DNA of 64,000 nucleotides from Mucidula mucida (taxonomy: Eukaryota > Basidiomycota > Agaricomycetes > Agaricales > Physalacriaceae). Below the pieces are notes generated by a model. The model saw only the letters and a list, made by a program, of their open reading frames with translations, made no database searches and was not told where the DNA came from. The stretch spans positions 124,001 to 188,000 of the forward strand of contig JADNYV010000022.1 of NCBI GenBank assembly GCA_015501055.1, written 5' to 3'. This document shows positions 46,601 to 56,905 of this stretch, piece by piece. The position numbers and the translations under genes are program-made. The first letter of the stretch is position 1; each line of letters begins with the position of its first letter.

Positions 46601-47152
46601 GACGGTAGATACAGCGTGTCCTCTAGATATGGTCAACGAGCGACGATGGGTAGACGTGGGTGTATCTGGCCGCAGAGACTGGGAAATAGATGGCCGGGGT
46701 TCAGTTTCCGTGGGGGAGGCAATCGGGACGCCCTGTGAAAGTACTGGCTTGCTAGGCGGGGGCGGGGGCGCTTCGTTGGATAATCCTGGCGTCACCGCGG
46801 TCGTCTCCATGATTTCAATAATTTCGGCGCGTTCTGCGGGTCGCTCTGGGACAGGCGCCGAAATAACATTTACTTCCTGCTCCTCCTGCGTGGTATCAGC
46901 GAAGGGCTCATCGTGGGCGGCTCCATTGACTGTCGTACTCGTGACAGCCGGCTCTAGTGGTTGTTCTGAATCTTTCTCGTCATGTTGGTCAATGTTGCCG
47001 TCTGGCGACACTGGCGTCGACGTGTACTCATCAAGAGGGGGCGACGCGGGTAATGGTACCGACGGCGCCGGCGAGGTTTCCTCAATGTCGTCGACAGCGT
47101 TGGAGGTGGCCGTCATCGTCGGTAGCGAAGCCGTGAAGATGGAGGCAGTCAA
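40690..47152 (-). CDS. SEC7: SEC7/BIG-type ARF guanine nucleotide exchange factor
   Basis: Large trans-Golgi Arf-GEF. The N-terminal exon is Pro/Thr/Glu-rich (start at 47152 or the in-frame Met 13 codons later). The DCB region is [20 protein letters not shown], then [20 protein letters not shown]. The HUS domain reads [20 protein letters not shown] and [13 protein letters not shown]. The catalytic Sec7 domain spans about 44450-43600: [38 protein letters not shown] with the glutamic finger, [43 protein letters not shown] repeats fill the rest, ending [18 protein letters not shown]. At least six single-base lesions affect the N-terminal third (five deletions at about 45854, 45909-45913, 46045, 46082 and 46102-46105; one insertion near 45304-45307). 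The Sec7 domain itself is clean. Confidence 0.92.
45850..46105 (-). other. Cluster of five apparent 1-base deletions in SEC7
   Basis: The conserved DCB segment should read VYNIFLLS...[19 protein letters not shown]. Instead the sequence visits three frames within about 60 bases and then returns to the first, so the raw ORF stays open but reads [16 protein letters not shown] in place of [13 protein letters not shown]. Two further deletions follow, one in a C5 run at 45909-45913 and one near 45854, the latter hiding an Ala-rich segment ([20 protein letters not shown]). Confidence 0.75.
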
Positions 47153-47235
47153 AGCAGGTTCCTGTTCCTCGGCCTGCTCAGTCGTCTACGTCACAGTCAC
47201 GTCGACTATTTTTCTTTCCTCCCTCTGGTCCAAAA

Positions 47236-48553
47236 ATGTCTATCCCGACAGGCGCCTCCGCTGCCGTCCTACAGCCTTCCGAACCGATCCCCGCAGATGC
47301 TGTCTCCGTCGAGGGTCCTAATTTCGAAAAGAACCTCTCGTTGCAGGATTTCATTGCCAGTTATGAGCGGATCGGCTTCCAAGCAAACAGCCTGGGACGA
47401 GCCATCGAAATCGTCAATAAAATGGTGCTTTCATCGCTCTTCCTCTGTAATTCTACTGACTTTTCACAGCGTAAATGGCGTCTTTCTGACGATCCTGTCG
47501 CAGACGATGAATCCGAAGACTTCAAATCGCCAGAGGTGCGAAGTCAAGTCAAATGCAACGTCTTTCTAGGCTACACTTCCAATCTGATATCTTCTGGACT
47601 ACGCGAGGTCATCTTGCATCTTGTCAAACACAAGCACATCTCCGCCATCGTGACTACGGCAGGCGGCATAGAAGAGGACTTCATAAAATGTCTGGGCAAG
47701 ACGTATCTCGCCGACTTCAATCTCGATGGCGCCGATTTGCGTAGAAAAGGCATGAACCGCATCGGAAATCTCATAGTCCCCAACGATAACTACTGCAAAT
47801 TTGAGGACTGGCTCACTCCAATCCTGGATGCCATGCTAGTCGAGCAGAAGGAAACCGGGGAGGTGTGGTCGCCCAGCTCCTTCATAAGACGCCTTGGAAA
47901 GGCAATAAACAACGAAGAGTCTGTGTACTATTGGGCTTACAAAGTGAATATAACGATTTTCTTCCCATTCGGATTCTAAGATGCTCGGTTCAGAACGACA
48001 TTCCCGTATTTTGCCCTGCGTTAACTGACGGGTCTATCGGGGACATGATCTACTTCCACTCCTTTCGCAACCCTGGTCTGATTATTGACATTGTCCGAGA
48101 CATCCGCGACCTGAATGAGCACTCAAGAAAATCAAGGAAAGCCGGGATGATCATTTTGGGAGGAGGTGTATGTAAACACCAGATAGCGAACGCCATGCTC
48201 ATAGTACGTTTGGTCATTGACACTGAAGCAAAATCTCACCTTCCACCAGCGTAATGGCGCGGACTTCTCCGTATACATCGTCCGTTGTCAATTATCTTTC
48301 ACTTGATTGACCGACTAATTGTGAACCTCAGAACACTGGTCAAGAATTCGACGGGTCCGACTCTGGTGCACGACCAGACGAAGCCATTTCCTGGGGAAAG
48401 ATTCGAGCCGGGTCAGAGTCGGTCAAGGTGTGTACTTCTGAATGTTGACCGTGCAGCTAACACGAGTATCCCGCGCAGGTGTTTGCCGACGCCACATTGG
48501 CATTCCCTCTCCTCGTTGCAGCAACGTTTGCTCGAGATATGGAACAACAGTGA
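47236..48553 (+). CDS. DYS1: Deoxyhypusine synthase
   Basis: It transfers the aminobutyl group of spermidine to a lysine of eIF5A, the first step of hypusine formation. Family blocks in order: [149 protein letters not shown], and [20 protein letters not shown] followed by WGK with the catalytic lysine. The end is [20 protein letters not shown] then MEQQ and TGA at 48551-48553. Five introns are traced and all are in frame. Only 83 bp separate its start from the SEC7 start on the other strand, implying a shared promoter. Length (about 360 residues) is normal. Confidence 0.96.
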
Positions 48554-48707
48554 AGAATGTGATATAGAAGACATGTGAATATAGAAGCAGAATACAGATG
48601 TAACACGTAAAACTACAGTATGGTTGAACTTCCCGGGGCGAGGAAGTGGGCGCGGTTAGTGTCGTTTTTCTGCGCGGACGATCACAATCAACGACCCGGA
48701 GATACCA

Positions 48708-49730
48708 TCAGCCAAAAGGACGAAACACACCTGCTTCTAGCATCTCAGAGGACCAAAGAACAAGGTCGTCCCTCAGCAGTTGGAGAATCATGAGAGAATC
48801 GCGTGTTGTACTGGTGACTATACACGCGCCGGACTCGTCCTGTTTGAAAGTCGACACTGCATCATCAAGTGCGCTTTTAGCAAGATGGCAAGCACGGTCG
48901 GGGCTTTGATGAACATCTAGAAAACACTCAGATGAGAGTGTATGTTAAGAAGCATATATCCCTCACCGTGGTAGAAAACGGAGAAATTGAGAGCCAAGCC
49001 TAGTCTGGTCGGATGGGCAGGGTCCAACGCGCTCAAAGCATGCATATATGCCATCTTGTACGCGTTCAAAGACTTCTCTGCATAGTCTTTCCGGTCTCGC
49101 TTGTGAGCAAACTCCGCAAGGTAGCGGTAATAGTCCCCCTTCCTAGAATTCACAATGAGTAAGGAGTGTTCTCCCGAGAAACACAGGATGGAAGAATTCA
49201 CATCTTGATATAAAACACACGGGCCTCACCGGCTTTGGCACCATTGATGAGCTTCTTGTCCAAAAGGTCCACAATATCCTTGCAAACATCCGCCAACTCG
49301 CCCTCGATCTTCTCGCGTTGTTGTCGAATCAACGATAGCTGTCTTGTCATCTGCGGAGAACGCGCCGATTGCATCTTCTCCAATGTGTCGACGATACGCC
49401 AACTATTCCGAAGGTTGTTTGTAAGGTTCTTGTATGCAACCGACAGCAAATTCCGCTCGTCCAGAGTGAGAACAGGCCCGTATTGACGAATGATAGTCTT
49501 TAGTGTCGCGGTGACATCTGTTGGATCTCATTAGATTGGCAAAAGAGACTGGAACATAACAGGTGCCATTGTATCGCTCGGCTTCTCCAGCCAGTTCTGC
49601 GAAAAATAGATGCTGCATCCTGGTAAGTGAGCCATCTGGGTTGCAAGTGCCAAGCGTGAGTGCCTATACGAAGAGATTCATCGTCAGTCATGTCGGTATA
49701 TAAGAGACTGAATCTACCCACAGGACTCAT
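48708..49730 (-). CDS. 14-3-3 protein
   Basis: Phosphoserine/threonine-binding adaptor of the 14-3-3 family. Both signatures are present: [10 protein letters not shown] and [19 protein letters not shown]. Other blocks are [93 protein letters not shown] and [13 protein letters not shown]. The sequence is more divergent than the usual fungal BMH proteins: the second signature has Asp-Asp in place of Asp-Asn, and the expected acidic C-terminal tail is short (EAGVFRPFG). The first exon (ATG at 49730, MSPV) joins [16 protein letters not shown] only if one G of the GGG at 49717-49719 is ignored, so either the 5' exon is different or a base was inserted. The intron between YN and VTATLK uses a GTTATG donor. 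Confidence 0.85.
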
Positions 49731-50060
49731 GATGCTAGTAATGTGTGAACAAACGACGGGGGTCAGACTCAAAACCGGCGTCTTAATTTATGATGACGGA
49801 CGGACGGACGTGAACGGCTGTGGGTTTTGGGCAATGAGGCAGGAACGCAATGCGATATAAGGTTTACGCCGTCATCTCAATGGAGATTAAACCTCATCGT
49901 GCCATTTGTCGTTGTGAAGTGGTCAAGGGTTCCCCTTGTCACATCGTATACAGGGCATAGGGCGTGTGTCCAAAAACTCGGAATGGAAAACATAAATCCA
50001 GTTTCGTCCAGCAACTTAAAGATACAGCGTGTCTATAAATCCATCAACCGAAAAGAGTCG
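49731..50060. other. Intergenic region, no supported gene
   Basis: A 330-bp stretch between the 14-3-3 start and the 3' end of the ARO8-like gene. It holds the 14-3-3 promoter; two copies of GGACGGAC near 49798-49806 are the only repeat seen. Confidence 0.5.
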
Positions 50061-52322
50061 TTACAATTCCAGAACAAACTTCCTGATGACGGCGCCGAAG
50101 ATGGTCACGGCCTTCTTAACTTCCTCCTCCTGAAGGTGGTGTAAGACCAGAGCGGCAAGTGAAATTTCATACATACCGAAGCACTACTGTATGCTATCCG
50201 GAAGTGACCATCACCGTGCATATCGTCAGAGACATCAGCTGCGGAGAATATGTAGCCTTGAAGCATAATCAACACATGTTGTCCATTAACGTTTGATGAA
50301 ACGTACCCGGGCCGAAAAGTACACCCGCCTCAGCGAGTTCGGCCCAAAGCTTCATCTCTAGTTGTTTGTAGCCTAAAGTGGAGAGTGGCGATGTGACGAA
50401 ATCTTCGAGATGAAGTTTCAACTAGGCAGATGAGCACTACAGTCAAATACTCGCAACTCTGGACATACCCAAACAAACATGCCAGAAGAGGGAGGGATAA
50501 ACGAGAACACGGGCTTCGTTGAGCCTTGCAAGGCGGCTTTCTCGCTGAAAACACGTTGTGGTTTCAAAGAGGCATAGCAGACCCTAGCTCCTTGCCGTTG
50601 ACCAAGAGTCCCAATAGCGAGGTCGAGGTGGAACTCAGTCGCCAGAGAGTCGAGGAAGAAGTCCCTGCGAGCCTGATATTGGAGACGAAGTGCTGGATAA
50701 GGGATTCAATGATTTAATGATAGAAGACATTTTTGAAAGCATACCCTGCAACCACCTGATGTATCCCTCAAAATGCCAGTGCAGAAGAAGTGCCGCGACC
50801 ATGCCCTACAAGCCGAGCTCAATGACATTTGGGCATCCGAGAAGTAGATGGTACCTGGCCAAATCCGCAAGGTGACTGAGTGCTAGTTTCGCCTGCCCGC
50901 TCCAAGCGTTCCGCAAACAAAGGATTGCATGTGAACCATCCCAGGCGGCAACCAGGTGCTACGGTCTTGTGCCAGACGTCAGCGCACGGCAAATCAGCAA
51001 GTGCTATCTTTGTACCTTCGAGAACGTGTCCAGGCGAATAACACGCCCTTGATAGTCAATCTGATCAAGACACAGTAAGCGAACAAGTACGAAGTGAGAA
51101 GAAACGCGTACTTCAGGAAGCTAGGGGCAAGGGAAGCAATGAATTTCTCTTCGTCCGATTCTTGTGTGACATTTACGCGTGCAGCCTTAGGCACATACTC
51201 GCCCTCCTGCAAGAAATAGTAGGGATCATCCTCCACAATGATGACGTCTGCATCATAATCAGGGCCGTTAACATGAAGAAAGGCGGCTCACACACCAAAT
51301 TGACGCAAATCTCGTAGATCTCCTTCTTCCTCTGAGCTTGCATTGTCTAGGCGAACATGAGCGTCAATCGGCCTTTGAACATCTAGAACTCACTGCACCG
51401 GTAGGGTTTTGACCGATAGGAATGATGTACATTACATGAGGCCTGAGGTTAGCGTTAGAAGAACTTATCGCTGTTCTCGCGGCGTCGACTTACCTCTTCA
51501 TACCCCTCGCATTCTCATCCCAATTGGCGAGGGTATTCCGTAGATCAAGACTGCTCATACCCTGACCGTCCATAGCGATGGGTACCGGCTTCACACCCCA
51601 TGGCTTGATACTCTATGCAAGATATTGAGTTTTGGCTTGGAAGGACATAAAGGACGCGACATACAGCTAATGCGCTAGCGTACGTCCATTCACAAGCAAG
51701 AAACCCCTCCCCAGGGTTCAAGAGGGTCAAGGCTGCCCTTCCCCACCCGTCTGTGTTTCCGGCTGAGACAAGAGTCGTATAGTTTTTGTAAGCCGGTTGG
51801 TACACCTTGTCTGTGAATTCCTTGACGATGTCGGCGAGATGAGAGTCACCAGTAGCCGGACCTGAGATTTGGCCGTGAGTGATACGCGTCTCGTCTTACA
51901 GTAAGCAGTCAACCACGTACTGTATTGCAGTAGTTGCGCGAGATTCAAATCACCGGGCTGGGCCGGCCATTTCTGAACAGTAACCGTTTCAGTCTTCTCC
52001 TTCTTTCCTGAGCCGAAGAGCCTCCAGAACCAGGATAACGACGAAGAGGGAGAAGTAGAGAGAGGGAAGGAGTTGGGGACCAAGAGCTCCCCAGACAACG
52101 ATGCGAAGGGAAAATAATCCGGGGGAGGGGTACCTAACATAATTTACATCAGAACGCTCAAGCAAAACGGTTCGAGCACGCAAGCAGACCTCCAGCCATG
52201 CTGATTTGACCAGGCTTCATATATTTCTGCAAGCCCTTCAGCGGGGAAACAAGCCGAGCTTTGGAGACATCTGAAAGATGATGAGATAGGTCGATAGCAT
52301 CTGCCTGCTTTTCAGAATACAT
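50061..52322 (-). CDS. ARO8: Aromatic amino acid aminotransferase (ARO8-like, PLP fold type I)
   Basis: PLP-dependent transaminase of the ARO8/2-aminoadipate group, acting on aromatic amino acids or aminoadipate. The protein begins MYSEKQADAIDLSHHLSDVS (ATG at 52322), then ARLVSPLKGLQKYMKPGQIS, MAGGTPPPDYFPFASL, YKNYTTLVSAGNTDGWGRAA, FLACEWTYASALA, RPHVMYIIPIGQNPTG, VIIVEDDPYYFLQEGEYVP, and GRVIRLDTFSK with the PLP lysine, next to TVAPGCRLGWFTCNPLF (phosphate-binding Arg). Later come STQSPCGFGQGMVAALLLHW, PVFSFIPPSSGMFVWLKLH and GHFRIAYSSAS (substrate-carboxylate Arg). The end is EEEVKKAVTIFGAVIRKFVL before the TAA at 50061. More than ten introns are traced, all in frame. Subfamily specificity cannot be told from sequence. 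Confidence 0.9.
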
Positions 52323-52700
52323 GACTGGAGGACGGAGGAGGGTAACACACGCTGCGCTGTAATCCTTGCTTATGAAGACTGCCCAACTTTGTTATCAGCC
52401 GATAAGACTTTTGTCACTTGAGTCTCGTCAGGCCGTCGGCAAATGGACCGGCAAGGACTCGGGGCGGTAGTATGTTCAAAGTGGCGCAGAAAACATATTG
52501 TGTACGTTAAATCGCGCGTCAATCTTTGTTCGCGACGCGATTTCCCGGAATTTATGGGGCTGAAGCGCTGACAGTCAGTTTACCCCATACGTGAAAAAGC
52601 CCCCCCTAAGCCCCATTGTTTGCCGTCGTCACACGTAGTAAACAACTGCTTTCAAGTCGCGACTACCACCATCTGACCATCAACGACGACGACTACGACG
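52323..52700. promoter_or_regulatory. Divergent promoter region of ARO8-like gene and NSP1
   Basis: A 378-bp interval between two starts on opposite strands. No specific motif was recognised; it includes a C-rich run near 52600 and no ORF. Confidence 0.5.
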
Positions 52701-54613
52701 ATGAGCACGTTTGGCCAAGGAGGCAGCATTTTCGGCAACAACAACAACAGTAACGCGTCGTCGGGCGCTGCGTCGGGCGGTGGGGCGGCGTCCGGGTCGA
52801 TATTCGGAGGCAAGTGATCTGCACCTTTTTGCACCAAATTCAACCCATAATGACTGCTCATAGCCCCAAAACCTTCTGGCACTGGCTTATTTGGATCTAC
52901 TCCGGCTGCAGGTAGTACAGGTGGATCTGGTCTTTTCGGTCAACCTCAGTCAACCTTCGGTGCTGCGAATTCAACACAACAGCCTGCAGCGCCCGCCACG
53001 TCCAATTGTGCGCTCTGATCTTTCAAGTCTATCATAAATTTCTAACGCCTTACTCTAGTCTTTAATCAGCCACCAGCATCGGGCTCAACCACGGCTGGTA
53101 GCCTCTTTGGACAATCTAAACCACCCGCTGCTGCAGCCCCGCCAGCCTCTGCTTTTGGTAACAACACCACTGCCCCATCTACTACGGGCACTCCGGCATC
53201 TTTGGAAGCGCCCAAACCCACTGGCGGTTTATTTGGTAGTGGAAGCCTGTTCAACAATCCGTCCTCCGTCCCTTCTTCCACGTTGGTTCCGGCATCGTCT
53301 AACGGCTCTTCCGCTCCAAAACCAAATCTCTTCGGAGGAGGTCTCTTCTCTTCCAAACTCGCCGACAGTGCGCCAGCTGCTGCAGGAACAAGCTCTACTC
53401 CCGCCGCAAATTCGAGTTTCTTAAAACCTGGGGCGAGCATTTTTGGGAGTACTCCTGCATCTTCTTCCGCGACCGCCTCGACACCTGCCGCTGGTACTAC
53501 TGGAACTACACCATCCTTATTCGGTGCACCGAAACCTACTGAGAAGAAGGATGGCCCGGCGCCCAGTATGCATATTACTTATGCCTTGTGCCTTGCTCTA
53601 ATCATGGATGTATATAGCCTCTGGCCTTGGGCTTTTCGGTGCAAGTACCAGCAAACCGGAAGAGAAAAAGGATGGCGCGACTGCTCCCGGTATGTCTTTC
53701 TTTCGCGTTACTGTTCTTCTCAATTACAATCATTCAGCTACATCGACATCCGCATTCAGCTTGAGTACAAAACCTGCAGAATCATCGGCTGCCACCGCTT
53801 CCAGTATGAGTCTGCCCTTTGCATTCACCCCCTTGTACTCACACATGCTTAGCTTTGAAACCTTCGACGGCTCCGGTCTCTGTACAACCACCGTCCATGC
53901 TACGTGGAAAGACCATTGAAGAGATTGTGAACAAATGGTCCGCTGATTTGGAAACACAAGTACGCGAGTTCAATAAGTATGCCGGAGAAGTTGCCGTCTG
54001 GGACAGAGCTCTCATCGAGAACGGAAACAATGTAAGGACTTTGATTCATTGCTGTGATCTTGATGAGTTTACCTCAAATAGTTGTCTGCTATTCTCAGCC
54101 ACGTTCTGGCCGCCGAGAGAGAGCAGAACGAAGTCAGTCTGGCGTTAGACAACATTGAACAACAACAACGCGACCTCGCCGCTACTTTAGACAACTATGA
54201 AAAGGTTGCGCAAGAGCTTTCTGGTACTTCTGGTCGAGTCATTGACAAGGGGCCTGCCGACATGGAGCGAGATAAAAAGTACGCTCTTTGTATTCCAAGT
54301 CCGTTCCTACTAACGACTACATCTCAGTTACATGCTTGCAACGGACTTGCAAGTCCACCTGGACGATCTTTCTGGATCACTCACACAGATGATCGAGTCT
54401 GTAAACTCGTTAACGCTTCCTTCAGATGACTCTCCATCGCAAAACCCTATGGCGCAGATCTCACAGATCTTAAGCAGCCACTTAGAAAGCTTGCAATGGA
54501 TTGATGGTGCAGTACGCGATGTCGAAGGAAAGGTTACTGAGGTAGAGAAAAAAGTCAAGGAATCGGGCCACGGACAATCATTAAACCGAGGAAGAAGCTT
54601 CGGTCTCCGTTGA
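52701..54613 (+). CDS. NSP1: FG-nucleoporin NSP1/NUP62
   Basis: Central-channel nucleoporin. The N-terminal half is an FG-repeat region: STFGQGGSIFGNNNN, GSIFGGAPKPSGTGLFG, GLFGQPQSTFGAANS, AGSLFGQSKPP, and further LFG/IFG/SFG motifs with Ser/Thr/Pro/Ala/Asn linkers. The C-terminal coiled-coil domain begins GKTIEEIVNKWSADLETQVR, then EFNKYAGEVAVWDRALIENG, LSAILSHVLAAEREQNEVSL, ALDNIEQQQRDLAATLDNYE and DLQVHLDDLSGSLTQMIESV, as in Nsp1/Nup62. The final segment is EVEKKVKESGHG with NRGRSFGLR. The first intron (52810-52863) uses a GC donor (GCAAGT...CTCATAG) because only that splice keeps frame. Other introns are GT-AG, for example around the exon GLGLFGASTSKPEEKKDG. The protein is about 500 residues. 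Confidence 0.93.
52810..52863 (+). other. GC-AG intron in NSP1
   Basis: The donor is G|GCAAGT, the consensus for minor-class GC donors of the major spliceosome, and the acceptor CTCATAG. Joining gives GSIFGG-APKPSGTGLFG in frame. The nearby GT (GTGATC) would break the frame. Confidence 0.75.
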
Positions 54614-54710
54614 GTTCTAGTTTTATACATATCTGTATTACAGTACAAAATGTCTTGATTATGTTACAAGCCGAGCTTGGTGTAAGTATGGCAAGGAAAT
54701 ACTGTGTTGC

Positions 54711-56099
54711 TCAAAAGTGAGGTAGGAAACTTAGAAATGTCCAATCAACGTCTTGGAAAGTCTGCGCCGGTAAAGTGCGCAAGGTCGAAAACGACAATGC
54801 CACTAGTAGAATTCTAGCCAGAATATAAATCCAAAGGAGAATATCGCGGCAAATTGGATGGACCAAGCTATCTGAAGTCGTTGCAAGAGATATGAAGTAC
54901 AGTAGTGGTAGGGCAATTGTGATAACTGTGGCGGTCCGCCAAAGAATGATCTCCGCAGGAGTCGGCAGGGTGGCGCTCCAGCCCAAACAGTTCAGCCCTC
55001 CAGAGAAAGCACCGAGGACAGCGCCACCAAGATAACCCAAGTCTAACCGGGTGGAAACTCCAGCCCAGAGCATAGGAAGGTCTTTGTCTGGCGCGAGTCG
55101 ATAATATCCCTCCATAAAATCGGTATACAGCGCACCGATGTTACAGAGTCTAGTGCTGCTGGTTTCCCTGTCGCGCGCGCCGCCCCCAGACGAGGAGGGT
55201 CCGCGAATCCGATGACAAGAAGCGCAATACGACTGCCCGGCGTAGTTCCAGACCAATCCATGATGTGAAGTCCGAGTGTCTGCACAAGCACAGCGTGAGT
55301 CCGAGGATGCACTCGATATCCTATTTCCCCGCGGCAGTGTCCTGTGGATATGGAGCCGCACGGGGTTCCAGACGCTCATGGGCTTGTGCCACCAGAACAA
55401 ATGCCAGACTGTGTTCCCCAGCGCAAGACTGACAGTCAAGACTTCGAGCTGCGACAAGGGGAGGTGCTGGTGGAAGCGGACGGCGCTGCGGATAAGGAAC
55501 CACACAATGTGGATAGCGACAATGGACTTTGCCAGCGCGTCGCTCTTGCTTCTGTCCTCGATTTCGAATTCGCTTGGCATGCCGCTGGTGTTATCGGAGA
55601 TGTCGTCTGGGGATACGATGGGCATGTAGTAATAATCCACGAAGCCACCCATGGCGAAGAGAAAACCATGGCTGAGTGTTAGCCCTGTATGGTCTGTTGT
55701 GTACTATTAACTCTGAGGTCGTGATATTAAGCGCTACATACCTTGGCTGATCTTCTTCGCGACAGAGTGCTGGCGCAGCACCCAGACCAAGATGATTTCA
55801 GGTACCATGATGGACAGCATAGTGAGCTTAAGTCGCTGGTAGCAGATACCGAAAGTTCGAGCATATTTTCCTTTTGCGATGACGCTCGCCCCCGGAACGT
55901 TGGGATGTATAGCCAGCCATGTAGAGGCGAAGATGGTGAGTGAGCAAGACCATATGATATCCCCCATAGAGCGCGTATCTTTCACAGACCCAGCATCCTG
56001 GGGAAAGAACGTCGTGGAGTGGACAGCTGCGCCACAGGCGGAACTGAAAAGAAAGGGTGATACGACGGCGACAACGCCGAAGTCAAAGAGGACAGTCAT
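54711..56099 (-). CDS. Multi-pass membrane protein, Agaricomycete family, function unknown
   Basis: The start MTVLFDFGVVAVVSPFLFSS at 56099 may be a signal anchor. The conserved-looking core is DIIWSCSLTIFASTWLAIHP, LTMLSIMVPEIILVWVLRQH, then after an intron SHGFLFAMGGFVDYYYMPI. The next blocks are DRSKSDALAKSIVAIHIVWF, LPLSQLEVLTVSLALGNTVW and HLFWWHKPMSVWNPVRL, followed by several C-terminal hydrophobic helices (AEIILWRTATVITIALPLLY, DILLWIYILARILLVALSFS). This arrangement occurs widely in mushroom-forming fungi in proteins of unknown role; I recall the family from that pattern and cannot name a domain. A Ser/Arg/Cys-rich insert lies in the middle. The single intron is in frame. Confidence 0.7.
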
Positions 56100-56905
56100 G
56101 AGCTACGCTTCAGCTATTGATGAGTGTCATTCATCTACAGACGGGCGGGCAAAGACTCACTCGGGCCGAAGATATCAAGATTCTAGACTCACAACCGATC
56201 CAGCAGGACTACCTATATAAGTGCGGTATCTGAACAGCTATTCCATTACTCTTGGACAAGGGTGTAAAGGAATAGGCACAGGCTGTCGCTATAAACGCGA
56301 CGGCGGGCGTTCCTCTAGGACTTACTAAATCGCTTGTAATTGAGAGGAAGAGCTTTGGTTCGTCAGCCGTCTCGTATGCCTTTGAAACTTCTTAAAACGC
56401 TGGAGAATCCTGCGTGATGGGTTCGCGTCCTGGCGACTCGTGGACGGCGGGGAACCTCGAAGAGGCAGTTCAAGTCGCCGTGTGGGGCTGCACGTAATAG
56501 CGAGTGAAGAGTAGGTAGGTACCAGGAGACTGAATGCTATTATGAATTGTTGTTTTCGACTTTTTGAGCTAGATACAAATAACTGTATTTTCACCTTTTA
56601 TAGCCCAAGATGCCGATCAGGAAGTAACGATGTCGGAGAGTTGTCAATCTGAGAACGAGGCCTCAATGTGAAAGAACCCTGTCATTTGGACACGGGTCAA
56701 GGCATCAGAGGTCAGTTGCGTGTTTGAATGTGTAGAACCCAGCAGAGTAACGGATACACAACATGCAGGAGTGCGTTAAGTGCGCTTAACAGCAAACACA
56801 CACTTCCCCAATCAAGGGATTGTTTGACGGCGCTGACGGACCAATAATACGCATAGCATTCAAAGTCATACGACAAATTTCATAGTCATGAGTAATATTA
56901 TCCGT
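56100..56905. other. Intergenic region, no supported gene
   Basis: About 800 bp between the 5' end of the membrane protein gene and the 3' end of MET10. An ORF at 56325-56594 on the minus strand has no recognisable features. Nothing else is seen. Confidence 0.5.

Noticed and set aside
56325..56594. 89-codon minus-strand ORF between two genes
   Set aside because: Short, no signal peptide or domain, and no promoter or splice context.
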